Shown: piece by piece, positions 49,501 through 53,721 of the stretch
Layout: every line of letters starts with the position of its first letter
Numbering within the stretch: the stretch's first letter is position 1
Assembly: GCA_020796225.1 (NCBI GenBank)
Contig: CM036754.1
Span: 67,014,000 to 67,077,999, forward strand
From: Arion vulgaris
Lineage: Eukaryota > Mollusca > Gastropoda > Stylommatophora > Arionidae
Direction of reading: 5' to 3'
Length of the DNA: 64,000 bases
Program-made: the position numbers and the translations under genes
Notes under the pieces: generated by a model
Databases searched by the model: none
What the model was told of the DNA's origin: nothing
Seen by the model: only the letters and a program-made list of their open reading frames with translations

Positions 49501-52293
49501 AAAATTAAAGCTTGGTATAGCATAATTAAAAAGTTGAGAGGAAAAATGGTATTAAACCAAGATCGACAATTACAAGATAATGGAAAAATAATCTCTGTAA
49601 AGGAAGAGAAAATCAAAAGGTGGAGAGATCATATTCAGCAGTTGCTAAACCACCCAAATCCACTTGTACTTACTGGCATAGCAGAGGTAGAAGAGGAATT
49701 CAACCCGTCTCAGAAGTTGAAGCAAAAGAAGCTGTTTGCATATGAAGAATAAAGCACCGGGTAGTGAAGGAGTGTGTGCAGAAATGCTGATGGTAGAAGA
49801 GTTAGAAACACAAAAACTTCTGTGCAAAATTCTACATGATAAATGGGATAAAGAAGTAATTTCAGAAGAATGGAGTATAAGCTCTTTTATCAAGTTAGCA
49901 AACAAATGGGAATTTAGCAAATTGTTACAACTGGCAAGGAATAACTCTGTTATCCCTAACAAGTAAAATATTTAATAGTGACCCTTCAGAGAATGAAAGC
50001 AGCATTAGTGAACAAAATTAGGAAAGAACAAACAGGTTTTAGGAAAGGATAAGCATGCATAGATCACAATTTCCCACTGCATTAAATAGTTTCATATCCT
50101 GTATTTTTCCTTCATATTTCATATGTACCATTAGTACAGATGTATTAATGTGTGTGTATATATATATATATAGTGATTGATTGGGTACTGCCATATCTTA
50201 ACAACAAATGTCACTCCAATTTATCTCCAACACTTGTTGTCCCTTGCCATTATGGTACACTCTATCAACTGCTTTATTCCCACCGTATGCTTCTCTCCCA
50301 ATAGTATCAGTCTTAATCTTACCCACTTACATTCAACCTTTCCCCTCCAGGAAAGAGTATTATATAGTGTATTACATATATATATATATAGTGTATTTGA
50401 CAATGGTTAGGTTAAAATGTTCCATTTACAACATTGTATATGTACCGCTTCAACTACAAATAATGTCTCAAGCAACTAACTATATCTTCATGTGATGGTC
50501 TGGCCATGTATGATGTTCTACTTCCTAATAAACAAACTTCACTGATTTCATGCTAGTTTCAAAGAACAGTTGTGGAGATGGCAGTAGACTTTATACTTGT
50601 ACTCATTTTATAGTCTACTTCAGATACAACTTGACTACAGGATAATGCGCGCCTATGAATGATTGATCAATGATGATGAAGTGATAGAGAATAAATCTAC
50701 ATTTAGTTAAACTCGGAAAAAATAATTTTCTTTATTAATTAAGTTAGAGCAATTATTTTATAATGGGCATGTTAAGCTATGAATGTAGATCTATTTTAAT
50801 GCTTTAAAAAAACAACATTGCATTGGTTGCCATGACAATTGCGGTCATCTTTAAAAAAATACATGTTATTAGAATCCTAAAATTTACACACAAAAAAATA
50901 AAAAAATTGAAAAATAAAGGGATGATTCATAAACTGTAAGCATATTAACAGCTACAGGTCCATTTATTTTCTGTAAAATCTCAAGAAATATATTTTATTT
51001 TTAAACTTATGCTTGGTAAAAAAAACCAGCACAAAATGTGTTGTCATTTCACATGAAAAACTAATTTTAAAACACATTTTCAAAAAAATGTAATTTGAAA
51101 TGGACCTGTAGCTACAAAATTATATGTGGGATATGCACCTCAAATTTCGTGTACCTAGCTTTAGTATTAGTTAAAACTCAGGGATTTCCGACAAACAAAA
51201 TGGGGGAAAATGATTTTGAGAAAACTCAATTTTAAAATTGGAATTTGACTGAAAAATGATTGGAATTGGGACATTTCTTATTAATTTTGTAATGCTAATA
51301 CGCAAACAAAACAACATAATTTTACTTGTAATCGATAGTACGAATGTTGTACTTTATAGAACTAAACACTTTGAAATATCAATGTTTTTGACTAAAACTT
51401 CTCCTTCCTCTTCTTCAACGCTCCATATCGAATACTTGTTAACCACTCTTCGTGATTGTACGTTGTGCCAGTTACGCGCCTACAGGTAGGCCAGTACATC
51501 CGATTTCTGCGCTGCTTTTTATTTACTAGGGTAGCATCCTAGGGCCTACATCAATCGCCTCTTACGACATGCATTGTAGGTTGCAGTGGTACAATTCTTT
51601 GCTTCCTTCGGGCCCCGGTACCACACGGGCGTGACTAAAACTAAAATTTTCTAGAGCCTAAGCCCTTAACAGGATCTATTGTCCTGGGCATGCGGGTGTT
51701 TGCAGCAATGATATAGAAGACTGGCTTGCATCAACAGCATTGATTGTCGGGAAGTAGAAGGTGGATAAGGGGGATGTTTTTCAGTCTCTTCGCGACTGCC
51801 TGTTGAATGAAGTCACTAAATAGATGTTGAATCGATCCAGCGATTTCAGCAGTTTAGAGTTACCCGTTGTACAAGTAGAACTGGATGCCTGTGGGGCAGA
51901 CTGAAGAGTGTGTTTAACCAACAAGGCCAGGGAACCATCAGTATGCATACTCTTTAACATCTGTTAGGGTCTGCCTAAAGTGCAACAGCACCCCATGGAA
52001 ACCAATAACAAATAACATTAATAGGAAGCGACATACTTTGTTCTGTTTAAATGGAAACAAGACAGAGAATATTCAGGTCTGTCTCACTAAATCACTGAAT
52101 CTATTTGTAAGAGAACATAAGTAGCAGCTACTTACGCAACAGTCAACTTCTTGAAATTTGGTGCTTCTTGCTTTCTGTTTCTAAACACAAACCAGTAGAT
52201 GGCAAACCCCCCTGCCAGTGACAGAATGAACAGGTCTGTTACTGAGATATATGATTCTGTGACTCCCATGTTTACTTCCTGGTTTGAACTCAT
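16694..52293 (-). CDS. POR: NADPH-cytochrome P450 reductase, 14 coding exons over 35.6 kb
   Basis: Diflavin reductase that passes electrons from NADPH through FAD and FMN to microsomal cytochromes P450 and other acceptors on the cytosolic face of the ER. Fourteen minus-strand exons join with GT/AG sites and matching phases to about 674 residues, close to the 675-680 usual for animals. Seen in order: a hydrophobic anchor at residues 19-38; FMN loops SQTGTAEEF (83-91), [12 protein letters not shown] (135-146), [11 protein letters not shown] and GLGDDDAN (201-208); the FAD motif RFYS (452-455, human R454-S457 equivalent); GVCTSW (486-491); the NADPH motif GPGTG (530-534); SRDQTQK for the 2'-phosphate; and the C-terminal DVWS with the FAD-stacking Trp. 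Exon 12 is one base too long and shifts frame (see its entry). A non-coding 5' exon is implied by an acceptor just upstream of the start; it was not located. Confidence 0.97.
17330..17520 (+). mobile_element. LINE C-terminal relic
   Basis: Frame remains resemble the C-x-C...H...QDC block (TSCKTAPV around 17400) of I-like LINEs. Very decayed; low certainty. Confidence 0.35.
17602..17827 (-). CDS. POR: POR coding exon 13 (NADPH 2'-phosphate site)
   Basis: A 226-bp exon encoding [20 protein letters not shown], then [18 protein letters not shown] and ending NGHVYIC plus GG. The SR...K residues correspond to the Ser596/Arg597/Lys602 NADPH 2'-phosphate contacts of mammalian POR. Acceptor TTGTTTTAG, donor GG|GTAAG. 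Confidence 0.96.
17950..18230. repeat. Dispersed repeat, class unknown
   Basis: GCAAAGATTTCTGACAGGTG, GTTTCTACCATCTCAG, TTTGCATTGGCAACCTTTG and GTTCGTTGTGGGGTA match 47945-48130 at moderate divergence. A short related piece (ATCRTCTATTCCTGYTGTG) is at 18605-18640. Confidence 0.6.
18883..19154 (-). CDS. POR: POR coding exon 12, with a one-base frameshift
   Basis: 272 bp where 271 would keep frame between exon 11 (phase 0) and exon 13 (phase 1). The first part reads [17 protein letters not shown] through [10 protein letters not shown]; the second, in the next frame, reads [18 protein letters not shown] and [19 protein letters not shown]. Both halves match POR closely and the switch falls in GTC-CATG-AAG near 18999-19003, at the variable residue of the PMFVRKSQFRLP block. 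This is either an assembly or sequencing error or a recent inactivating insertion. All other exons are intact, which favours an error. The acceptor abuts an antisense SINE (19187-19425). Confidence 0.93.
19187..19425 (-). mobile_element. tRNA-derived SINE (family S6) next to POR exon 12
   Basis: Antisense copy of the S6 head and body: GTCTCTGTGGCGTAGAGGTT (A box), GTTTGCTCC (decayed B box), then the AGAGATCCCTGATCTTAGTG region. It ends about 32 bp upstream of the exon 12 acceptor and so overlaps the likely branch-point region. Confidence 0.75.
19780..20990 (+). mobile_element. Penelope-like retroelement, RT end, GIY-YIG and 3' UTR
   Basis: 19784-19950 reads [20 protein letters not shown] then [16 protein letters not shown], the C-terminal end of Penelope-type reverse transcriptase. 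20070-20110 gives [17 protein letters not shown]. 20290-20560 gives [29 protein letters not shown] and [16 protein letters not shown], a GIY-YIG endonuclease with the conserved Tyr/Gly, Arg, His and Glu positions of the Penelope clade. Frameshifts separate the blocks. The 3' part has an imperfect 70-bp tandem duplication (20563-20710) and CTTGATAAAGGCCTTGTTGG. Confidence 0.85.
21088..21215. repeat. Short minisatellite, about 27-bp unit
   Basis: Five imperfect copies of TTCAGGACAACACAGCACATACATC, shrinking to TTCAGGACAACA..ATATGATATC at the right. Confidence 0.8.
21464..21605. repeat. Tandem duplication of about 68 bp near POR exon 11 donor
   Basis: Two copies of AGTCCCACTAGTAATGCACT..ATGCAGTTTCCCCTGACAAT..CAGTAAACAT, in the intron about 60 bp past the exon 11 donor. 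Confidence 0.8.
21663..21812 (-). CDS. POR: POR coding exon 11 (FAD motif)
   Basis: 150 bp, 50 codons, phase 0 both ends. It encodes [20 protein letters not shown] and ends [21 protein letters not shown] binds the FAD isoalloxazine/pyrophosphate; vertebrates have RYYS. Acceptor TTCACAG, donor AAG|GTATGT. Confidence 0.96.
22045..22310 (-). mobile_element. SINE family S1
   Basis: Antisense copy: tail GATTCTTCTTTGAATGCTCC at left, GTCGCCTCTTATGACATGCC core, and ATTCTTTGCTCCCTTGAGAG head at right. Confidence 0.85.
22421..22602 (-). CDS. POR: POR coding exon 10
   Basis: A 182-bp exon encoding [20 protein letters not shown] through TQASDEGK, matching the SKKHPFPCP...YRTALT block of animal POR. 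Donor AAG|GTACAG. Its 5' end, with the acceptor, is duplicated just upstream (22635-22675), so two near-identical acceptors precede it. Use of the inner acceptor keeps frame with exon 9. Confidence 0.95.
22575..22680 (-). repeat. Tandem duplication of the 5' end of POR exon 10 with its acceptor
   Basis: GGAATGGATGTTTCTTGCTG with GCATCCTCTAGAGAAGRCAAA occurs at 22578-22617 and again at 22641-22682, about 63 bp apart. On the gene strand both copies show TTTTGYCTTCTCTAG|AGGATGCC. The outer copy therefore has a complete acceptor and the first 26 or so exon bases, followed by AT-rich intron. Confidence 0.9.
23052..23300 (-). mobile_element. SINE family S2 with 13-bp TSD
   Basis: Flanked by GTTGGCATCTTAT (23039-23051 and 23301-23313). 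Antisense: GAA-rich tail at left, GTCGCCTCTTACGACATGTC core, then GTGGTTCTATTCTTTACACC and head GGTAACCACTCG. Confidence 0.9.
23314..23800 (+). mobile_element. I-like LINE fragment (RNase H region)
   Basis: Reads [20 protein letters not shown], then [20 protein letters not shown], the end of an RNase H domain (substrate-grip and GNE-x-AD-x-LA). Beyond a frameshift, [15 protein letters not shown] follows. Related copies on the minus strand at 1-480 and 37040-37460. Confidence 0.8.
24140..24770 (+). mobile_element. SINE family S6, split by family S5
   Basis: 24140-24370 carries CAGAGATCCCTGATAT, GATCGAATTCCTAGTCTTAT and GAACCCTTGGCAGTTGAAAT; 24640-24760 continues with the S6 3' end GAGATCTTCCTGTGTATGAA. 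Between them lies the S5 SINE, with CTCGCCT at both borders as its likely target duplication. Confidence 0.75.
24375..24635 (+). mobile_element. tRNA-derived SINE (family S5), nested
   Basis: Sense copy with GTAGTGTAGTTGTTAGTGAA (A box), GGGTTCAATTTCC (B box), CCTTAATTGGGTACTAGGAA and ATGTTGATCACATCAGCC. It sits inside the S6 element and matches the antisense copy at 12420. Confidence 0.8.
24820..24938 (-). CDS. POR: POR coding exon 9
   Basis: A 119-bp exon encoding [20 protein letters not shown] and ending MLTNLD plus one base. GDHVAVYP is a hallmark of the FAD-binding/connecting domain. Acceptor CTGAACAG, donor G|GTTAGT. Confidence 0.95.
25058..25360 (+). mobile_element. 5'-truncated I-like LINE 3' end (family A2) with TSD
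   Basis: Flanked by ATGTAACAATC (25047-25057 and 25361-25371). It encodes [40 protein letters not shown] and [14 protein letters not shown], then TAG and a short AACCAATAACCA tail. The C-x-C remains and lack of 5' sequence fit target-primed reverse transcription. Near-identical to 27200-27580. Confidence 0.9.
26001..26117 (-). CDS. POR: POR coding exon 8
   Basis: A 117-bp exon encoding [20 protein letters not shown] and ending LDISESKI plus AG, part of the connecting/FAD region. Acceptor CTTTCAG, donor AG|GTATAT. Confidence 0.95.
26430..26775 (+). mobile_element. LINE 3' end (family F), plus strand
   Basis: Reads [20 protein letters not shown] then [20 protein letters not shown], the same block as 13990-14510. 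A TA microsatellite follows directly and may be its 3' tail. Confidence 0.75.
26786..26843. repeat. TA microsatellite, about 28 units
   Basis: Uninterrupted TA run in the POR intron between exons 7 and 8. Confidence 0.95.
27195..27590 (+). mobile_element. 5'-truncated I-like LINE 3' end (family A2)
   Basis: Includes the RNase H end [20 protein letters not shown] frame at 27224-27275 and then the same protein as 25058-25360 with a few substitutions. The tail is three copies of TAACCAA. The high identity between the two copies marks a recently active family. Confidence 0.85.
28128..28372 (-). mobile_element. SINE family S1 with 10-bp TSD
   Basis: Flanked by TGTCTACATC (28118-28127 and 28373-28382). 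Antisense copy with TCTTCTTCTTC tail at left, GTCACCTCTTACAACATGCA core and head near TTGCTCCTCTTGC. Confidence 0.88.
28486..28529. repeat. CA/GA microsatellite by POR exon 7
   Basis: About 9 CA units then about 13 GA units, in the intron 27 bp from the exon 7 donor. Confidence 0.95.
28556..28657 (-). CDS. POR: POR coding exon 7
   Basis: A 102-bp exon encoding [19 protein letters not shown] and then [15 protein letters not shown], the hinge and start of the connecting domain. Acceptor ATCCACAG, donor CC|GTAAGT. A CA/GA microsatellite (28486-28529) sits about 27 bp past the donor in the intron. Confidence 0.95.
28856..31842. repeat. Tandem array of a 120-bp unit, about 25 copies, in POR intron 6
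   Basis: Unit GATGACATACCTGTCTCTGA...CACCTGTAAAGCCCTTCATAT. The rightmost 15 copies (30042-31842) are exactly 120 bp and differ mainly at a few sites (CCCTTCAT/CCTTTCAT, ACTATCC/ACTAACC, TTTCAC/ATATCAC). The left ten (28858-30041) include copies with 1-4 bp deletions and one badly eroded copy at 29340-29455. Because 120 is a multiple of three, a 600-residue open frame runs across the plus strand; it is a by-product of the period. On the gene strand each unit also has TTTACAG and a CAG|GTATGT donor-like site 92 bp apart. Confidence 0.97.
31899..31988 (-). CDS. POR: POR coding exon 6
   Basis: A 90-bp exon that completes the split Asn codon, then [20 protein letters not shown], ending GENV plus two bases. 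It closes the FMN domain and starts the connecting region. The 120-bp tandem array lies in the following intron and ends only about 57 bp from this donor. Confidence 0.95.
32090..32800 (-). mobile_element. LINE 3' end (family D), split by another LINE
   Basis: 32090-32186 and 32520-32800 together match the family D 3' end at 37796-38034 (TTGTCCTGAGCAGAACTTTG, CATAGGCCAGATG; then TCTGAATCCATCTTC and GTGGTCTTCCTCTTTGCCAT). In antisense the latter encodes [21 protein letters not shown] family B LINE end is inserted at 32197 with a target duplication. Confidence 0.8.
32197..32509 (-). mobile_element. 5'-truncated LINE 3' end (family B) with 10-bp TSD
   Basis: Flanked by CTGTATAGTC (32187-32196 and 32510-32519). 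Antisense reads [20 protein letters not shown] and [20 protein letters not shown], equal to the end of the element at 38521-38660, then a GAAGAAGAAGA tail. Confidence 0.88.
33023..33848. mobile_element. Non-autonomous hAT transposon, 826 bp
   Basis: Perfect 8-bp target duplication TACTAGAC (33015-33022 and 33849-33856) and terminal inverted repeats CAGCGCTGTTCAACG / CAGTGCTGTCCAATG, with subterminal TTTGGCC and GGGCCTACACC. No transposase frame is left. An 8-bp duplication plus CAG..CTG ends is diagnostic of hAT. Confidence 0.92.
33935..34440 (+). mobile_element. LINE 3' end (family H)
   Basis: Reads [20 protein letters not shown] and onward through ASGGMTR, a decayed LYGSE-W-T-Y-S-R-Q block, then the non-coding 3' end shared with 8055-8431 and 16320. 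Ends about 30 bp from the exon 5 donor of POR. Confidence 0.75.
34470..34594 (-). CDS. POR: POR coding exon 5 (FMN domain)
   Basis: A 125-bp exon starting [16 protein letters not shown] and ending GLGDDDA plus two bases of the next codon (phase 2). It carries the third FMN-contact loop and the acidic GDDD stretch implicated in docking of redox partners in known PORs. Donor AA|GTAAGT. Confidence 0.96.
35140..35570 (+). mobile_element. Penelope-like GIY-YIG fragment, split by a SINE
   Basis: [20 protein letters not shown] and [16 protein letters not shown] correspond to the GIY-YIG block at 20290; the Tyr of YIG is replaced. After the S8 SINE it resumes with [15 protein letters not shown], equal to [15 protein letters not shown] of the other copy. 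Confidence 0.75.
35359..35478 (-). mobile_element. SINE central domain (family S8) inside the Penelope fragment
   Basis: CTATGAATTCAGGCCACCTA, GACTGATTTTTGCGTGATGG, CCTGCTTTCCTTATTATCAG and CTCCGACTTCAGAGGTA. It interrupts the GIY-YIG frame. Confidence 0.7.
35709..35929 (-). mobile_element. SINE family S1 with 12-bp TSD
   Basis: Flanked by ACTTAGTATAAT (35697-35708 and 35930-35941). Antisense, with a 40-bp deletion across the usual GTCGCCTCTTACGACATG core. Confidence 0.9.
36103..36252 (-). CDS. POR: POR coding exon 4 (FMN domain)
   Basis: 150 bp, exactly 50 codons, from [18 protein letters not shown] to [10 protein letters not shown]. It contains [12 protein letters not shown], the second FMN-contact loop of the flavodoxin-like domain. 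Acceptor CTTAACAG, donor GCG|GTAAG. Confidence 0.97.
36838..36962 (+). mobile_element. SINE family S2, 3' part
   Basis: GGGGCCTACCAAACCAATGT, TTGGCAAAGATCAAATATAT, CACAAAGAGTGATTAACATT and a GAAGAAGAAG tail match 23065-23180 in the other orientation. Confidence 0.75.
37040..37460 (-). mobile_element. I-like LINE fragment (RNase H region)
   Basis: Antisense of the same block as 23314-23800 and 1-480 ([11 protein letters not shown] in antisense around 37310-37345, CTCGTTCATTACCTCTGACT on the plus strand). Confidence 0.75.
37461..37637 (+). repeat. 59-bp unit, three identical copies, within an RT frame
   Basis: ACTCATGGAATCCAAACAAA...GAATCAGCAAACAT at 37461, 37520 and 37579 with no differences seen. 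It codes for part of the RT thumb side ([15 protein letters not shown]). 59 is not a multiple of three, so the copies read in different frames. Confidence 0.95.
37796..38034 (-). mobile_element. 5'-truncated LINE 3' end (family D) with 9-bp TSD
   Basis: Flanked by AGCAGGAAT (37787-37795 and 38035-38043). Antisense frame [40 protein letters not shown], then a (TGA/ATG)n tail. It interrupts the family B RT between the LSP and FADD motifs; removing it rejoins the frame. Confidence 0.92.
38679..40944 (-). mobile_element. 5'-truncated LINE (family C), 2.27 kb, with 12-bp TSD
   Basis: Flanked by ACGAAAATTAAT (38667-38678 and 40945-40956). Reading from 40944: endonuclease end ([18 protein letters not shown]), linker NNKAPG, RT motifs [56 protein letters not shown], then [17 protein letters not shown] and [15 protein letters not shown], ending AALNAK and a (GA)n tail. 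RTE-like organisation. At least two frameshifts (about 39888 and 40130), so inactive but young: long parts are open (292 codons at 38836-39714). Confidence 0.92.
40957..41055 (+). mobile_element. Terminal part of LINE family B beyond the nested insertion
   Basis: Continues SLTKIN from 38660 as [19 protein letters not shown] and ends in AGAAGAAG, matching the antisense copy at 32197-32290. Confidence 0.8.
41296..42098. repeat. 47-bp minisatellite ending at the POR exon 3 donor
   Basis: One unit at 41296-41342 and about seven at 41775-42098: TTTACTGGTGACCAACTATA, TGTTCTGTGTTGTTGACTAT, ACATTTG. The last unit ends about eight bases from the exon 3 donor (42105-42106). The Ser/His/Gln-rich open frames across it are by-products. 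Confidence 0.92.
41343..41775 (+). mobile_element. LINE 3' end (family I)
   Basis: Reads [18 protein letters not shown], then [40 protein letters not shown] and [12 protein letters not shown]. These are the typical closing blocks of an RTE-like ORF. An antisense copy lies at 43913-44145. It appears to split the 47-bp minisatellite, one unit of which is at 41296. Confidence 0.8.
42107..42235 (-). CDS. POR: POR coding exon 3 (FMN phosphate loop)
   Basis: A 129-bp exon, phase 0 at both ends, starting [19 protein letters not shown] and ending ADPEECDM. It holds the FMN phosphate-binding loop SQTGTAEEF. Acceptor AATGACAG, donor ATG|GTATGC. A 47-bp minisatellite begins within about ten bases of this donor. 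Confidence 0.96.
42590..42850 (-). mobile_element. I-like LINE relic
   Basis: Antisense around 42640-42700 recalls the [15 protein letters not shown] stretch of the RNase H end of families A1/A2, and 42770-42840 recalls the TCLRGEIGALMD stretch. Strongly decayed; junction of two orientations. Confidence 0.4.
43064..43165 (+). repeat. SINE S8 domain stub followed by TC/TATC microsatellite
   Basis: ACTTGGGGGTCTAAATTACA, AGTACCTCTGAAGTTGGAGT then (TC)n from 43114 and ATCC/ATCT repeats. Confidence 0.7.
43770..43912 (-). mobile_element. SINE S6 3' end fragment
   Basis: CACCATCATCATTGCACTTT, GTGTGCTCCAATCTCTGTCT and GTACCGGCAGGGTTTTCCCA match 6830-6960 and the antisense of 55120-55260. Confidence 0.6.
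43913..44145 (-). mobile_element. LINE 3' end (family I) with (ATG)n tail
   Basis: Antisense of ATCATGGATCTCCACAAATC, ACCATCTCAGATGTTGACGC, GTTGTCACAATGTGTTCTAA: the same terminal protein block as 41560-41770. Preceded on the plus strand by CATCATCATTATCATCATCA, the antisense tail. Confidence 0.8.
44215..44370 (-). mobile_element. SINE-like unit (family S4), antisense
   Basis: TTTTACGTCACATCTTTAGC, ACCATTTGGAGCTCTGTGCT and TATCCTTCGGCAAAGTG match the antisense of 14865-14920. Confidence 0.55.
44385..44535 (-). mobile_element. SINE family S2 fragment
   Basis: GTCGCCTCTTACGACATGCG, TGGCAGGTAACAGTGGTTCT, ATTCTTTACATCCC and GGTAACCACTCGG match 23215-23300. Confidence 0.8.
44558..45945 (+). mobile_element. 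I/Jockey-like LINE: RNase H and C-terminal domain, interrupted
   Basis: 44780-44900 opens an RNase H domain ([20 protein letters not shown], first catalytic Asp). After an inverted insert it resumes at 45272 as [17 protein letters not shown] (catalytic Glu), [14 protein letters not shown] (Asp) and [20 protein letters not shown] (His/Asp). A frame change then gives the C-terminal region ending [20 protein letters not shown], a CCHC-like motif. RNase H is characteristic of the I group and some Jockey-type LINEs. Confidence 0.88.
44915..45271 (-). mobile_element. Inverted copy of the same LINE C-terminus inside its RNase H frame
   Basis: Antisense frame [20 protein letters not shown], then [40 protein letters not shown] and [18 protein letters not shown]. 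It mirrors 45590-45860 at high similarity, giving an inverted pair of about 300 bp arms with a spacer of about 330 bp. Confidence 0.88.
46140..47005. mobile_element. piggyBac-like element, 866 bp
   Basis: Flanked by TTAA on both sides (46136-46139 and 47006-47009). The left end is CCCAACGGGACTGCAGAGCC with GATATATTGG and the internal palindrome GCCGATATATCGGC nearby at about 46198-46214. The right end is CGAAAGGG. TTAA duplications and a CCC start fit piggyBac, but the inverted repeats are weak beyond a few bases. The interior has short AT-rich frames without a recognisable DDD transposase. Confidence 0.5.
47062..47450. repeat. Minisatellite, about 54-bp unit, seven copies
   Basis: Repeats of CTGAACCCTGAGGTTCATGA, ATCCTGGCTGAGAACTACTG and GCCTAGAAAG. 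The open frame over it gives repeated SWLRTTGLE peptides; no evidence that it is a gene. Confidence 0.92.
47680..47945 (+). mobile_element. LINE RT C-terminal fragment (family E)
   Basis: Reads [38 protein letters not shown] and [20 protein letters not shown]: the K..IY.S.V...LLYGSECW and LRRIL.I.W blocks. Confidence 0.8.
47945..48135. repeat. Dispersed repeat, class unknown (copy of 17950-18230)
   Basis: GCGAAGATTTCTGGCAAGTA, GTTTCCTACCGTCTATGC, TTTGCATGGGCTACCTTTGG and GCTCGTTGTGGTATACTGTT. Confidence 0.6.
48498..48558 (-). CDS. POR: POR coding exon 2
   Basis: A 61-bp exon encoding [20 protein letters not shown], the linker before the FMN domain (vertebrate POR has a similar Ser-rich stretch ending in a KMK motif). 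Acceptor TTGCAG, donor ACT|GTAAGT; it enters in phase 2 and leaves in phase 0. Too short to stand out as an ORF; found by following the POR alignment and splice sites. Confidence 0.92.
48700..48985 (-). mobile_element. LINE 3' end (family F)
   Basis: GCAAGCAATTTCTCCATATC, CTCTGGAATTGAGTCTGATA, TTTCTTGAACCATTCGGCTC and TCTTTAACCATTTCTTCTCA on the plus strand are the antisense of the F block at 13990-14200. Confidence 0.75.
49070..49190 (-). mobile_element. SINE central domain (family S8)
   Basis: CTATGAATTCAGGTGTATGA, GGCTGATTTTTGCGTGACGG and CTTTTCTGACTTCAGAGGTA, antisense. Confidence 0.65.
49250..49423 (+). mobile_element. tRNA-derived SINE (family S3)
   Basis: CTGCCCATGGCGCTCATAGC, A box TAGCGCGTTGGACG, B box GGTTCAATTCC, then CCCAGATTTATGGTG, GGCACCGAGCCGAAGAG and an A-rich tail. 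It lacks the second half-repeat of the longer copies. Confidence 0.88.
49440..50060 (+). mobile_element. LINE pre-RT/RT N-terminal fragment (family E)
   Basis: 49483-49740 reads [35 protein letters not shown]; then, after frameshifts, [20 protein letters not shown] (the KNNKAPG.DG...E motif), [14 protein letters not shown] and TGFRKG-like remains. Inactive. Confidence 0.82.
50070..51385. other. AT-rich intron sequence without recognised feature
   Basis: Contains TA-rich runs at 50157-50173 and 50371-50392 and A/T homopolymers. No family match noticed. Confidence 0.4.
51400..51631 (-). mobile_element. SINE family S1 with 11-bp TSD
   Basis: Flanked by TGACTAAAACT (51389-51399 and 51632-51642). 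Complete antisense copy from CCTTCCTCTTCTTC tail to the head GGGCCCCGGTACCACACGGG. Confidence 0.92.
51665..52020 (+). mobile_element. I-like LINE 3' end (family A2)
   Basis: TCCTGGGCATGCGGGTGTTT, TTGATTGTCGGGAAGTAGAA, ACTGGATGCCTGTGGGGCAG and ACCAATAACAAATAACA tail; the same element as 25058 with more mutations. Only about 115 bp downstream of the POR exon 1 donor. Confidence 0.82.
52136..52293 (-). CDS. POR: POR coding exon 1 (start, membrane anchor)
   Basis: Starts [15 protein letters not shown] and includes the hydrophobic segment [20 protein letters not shown], followed by basic RNRK, the usual N-terminal ER anchor of POR. The donor is GC|GTAAG, phase 2. A second in-frame ATG at residue 9 could also serve. 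A four-codon upstream ORF (ATG at 52304) ends in a TGA that overlaps the main start codon. An AG preceded by TTATTCC at 52318-52319 looks like the acceptor of a 5' UTR intron, so this exon probably begins at 52317. Confidence 0.93.
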
Positions 52294-52439
52294 TGTGTGT
52301 TCATGGGGAGGTTAAATCTGGAATAACAATTTAATACACAACATATTTAAGGTCCAGATGAAATGTTTATTTTCTAAATTTTGTATTTTCATTTTTTAAC
52401 ATCATATGAAAGTATGTTCATTTTTACATACAATAATGT

Positions 52440-52870
52440 ATTGCTTTAAGTGAGATAACTGACAGTCAATACTAAGTATATTTAGCATCACAACTCAGAT
52501 GCTTCATCTTCCTCGTTCGTTCTCACACTCCCACGTTATAGCATGATGCAGTCCAGAGAACGGAATGCGCTGTGTCACAGTTTGCAATGTGAGCTGGGGC
52601 ATCTGCACCTTTCAGTCTGACACATCTGACCTCAGTATAGCCTTTTTTGGCACTTGGGTAAGCTTCTCCCTCTTTGATCTCAAAAAACATTGCCAGATTT
52701 CTTGGCACTCATCTGTTTTCAAGGCCGTCCAGGAGAGGTGGGGTGGAGTCTTGGTCAGTTTTGTTCCTACGTTGACCAAGATGCAAGCAATCAGCTATAA
52801 ATTGCAGATTGTCACAAGCCCATGCAGCTTGTGTGTAGCCCCACCCCCCACCCTGGTACAGAAAAAATGA
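52440..52870. other. Moderately GC-rich tract upstream of POR coding exon 1
   Basis: Holds a minus-strand frame of 61 codons (52523-52708) that I do not recognise. CTTTCAGTCTGACACATC at 52610 is also present at 3116-3133, so it is probably a dispersed repeat and not a promoter or first exon. Confidence 0.35.
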
Positions 52871-52954
52871 TAAACCAGTGGAGTCCTTAGTAGAATAATG
52901 TCAGCAATGTATGAATAGTATACTAGAATTATGTTAGAACATACCAATGGTACC

Positions 52955-53030
52955 CTATAATAATGTCCATATACAAGACTGGTAGATCAGAATAATGTCC
53001 ATATACAAGACTGGCAGATCCGAAATAATG
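52955..53030. repeat. 34-bp tandem duplication
   Basis: AATAATGTCCATATACAAGA and CTGGYAGATC repeated twice. Confidence 0.85.
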
Positions 53031-53334
53031 ATCAAACACAAACTTTGAGTTGTTGTTGGGGCATATATATAACATTGAAATGATTCCAACTCAGTGTTGT
53101 ACTATGGTCCATATTTCTGAATGCAAATTGTGTAGGTCATGTTAATGTCTTGCAGTATAGTCAGTAAAGTAGGGCAAAAACCTTCTTTGTGGCAGTAGGT
53201 GAATATTGGTAACTTAACTAAGATATCTAATAGTGGCTTGTTTGTCACTAAGTTCAAGGGTCAAGTCAAAACAAATAGGAGATATTCAAACATATGCTAC
53301 AAGATATATCATCTCATCAATTATACAATGAGAA

Positions 53335-53710
53335 AATATGGATGATTGTACCACAAGGATGGTTGTACCCCAAGGATGACTGTACCACAGGGATGGTTGT
53401 ACCTTAGAGATGATTGTACTACAAGGATGATGGTACCACAAGGAAGATTGTACCACAAAGGATGATTGTACCACAGGGATGAGGGTACCACGGGATGAGG
53501 TACACAAGGAGATTGTACCACCTTAATGATAGTACCACAAGGATGATTGTATCACAAGGGTGATAGTACCACAAGGAAGATAGTACCATAAGGATGATGG
53601 TACCATAAAGATGATTGACAGGGATGATTACAAGAATGATAGTACCACAAGGATGATAGTACCACAAGGAGGATTGTACAATGATGATAGTACCACAAGG
53701 ATGATAATAT
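53335..53710. repeat. Minisatellite, about 18-bp unit, about 20 copies
   Basis: GGATGATTGTACCACAA with many variants. Three minus-strand frames read VQSSLWYNHPCGT-like repeats; by-products of the array. Confidence 0.93.
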
Positions 53711-53721
53711 CTAGTCATAAT

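Noticed and set aside
52523..52708. 61-codon ORF just upstream of POR as a possible first exon
   Set aside because: It has no GT donor in a useful phase that I could see, and part of its sequence recurs at 3116, so it looks like a dispersed repeat.
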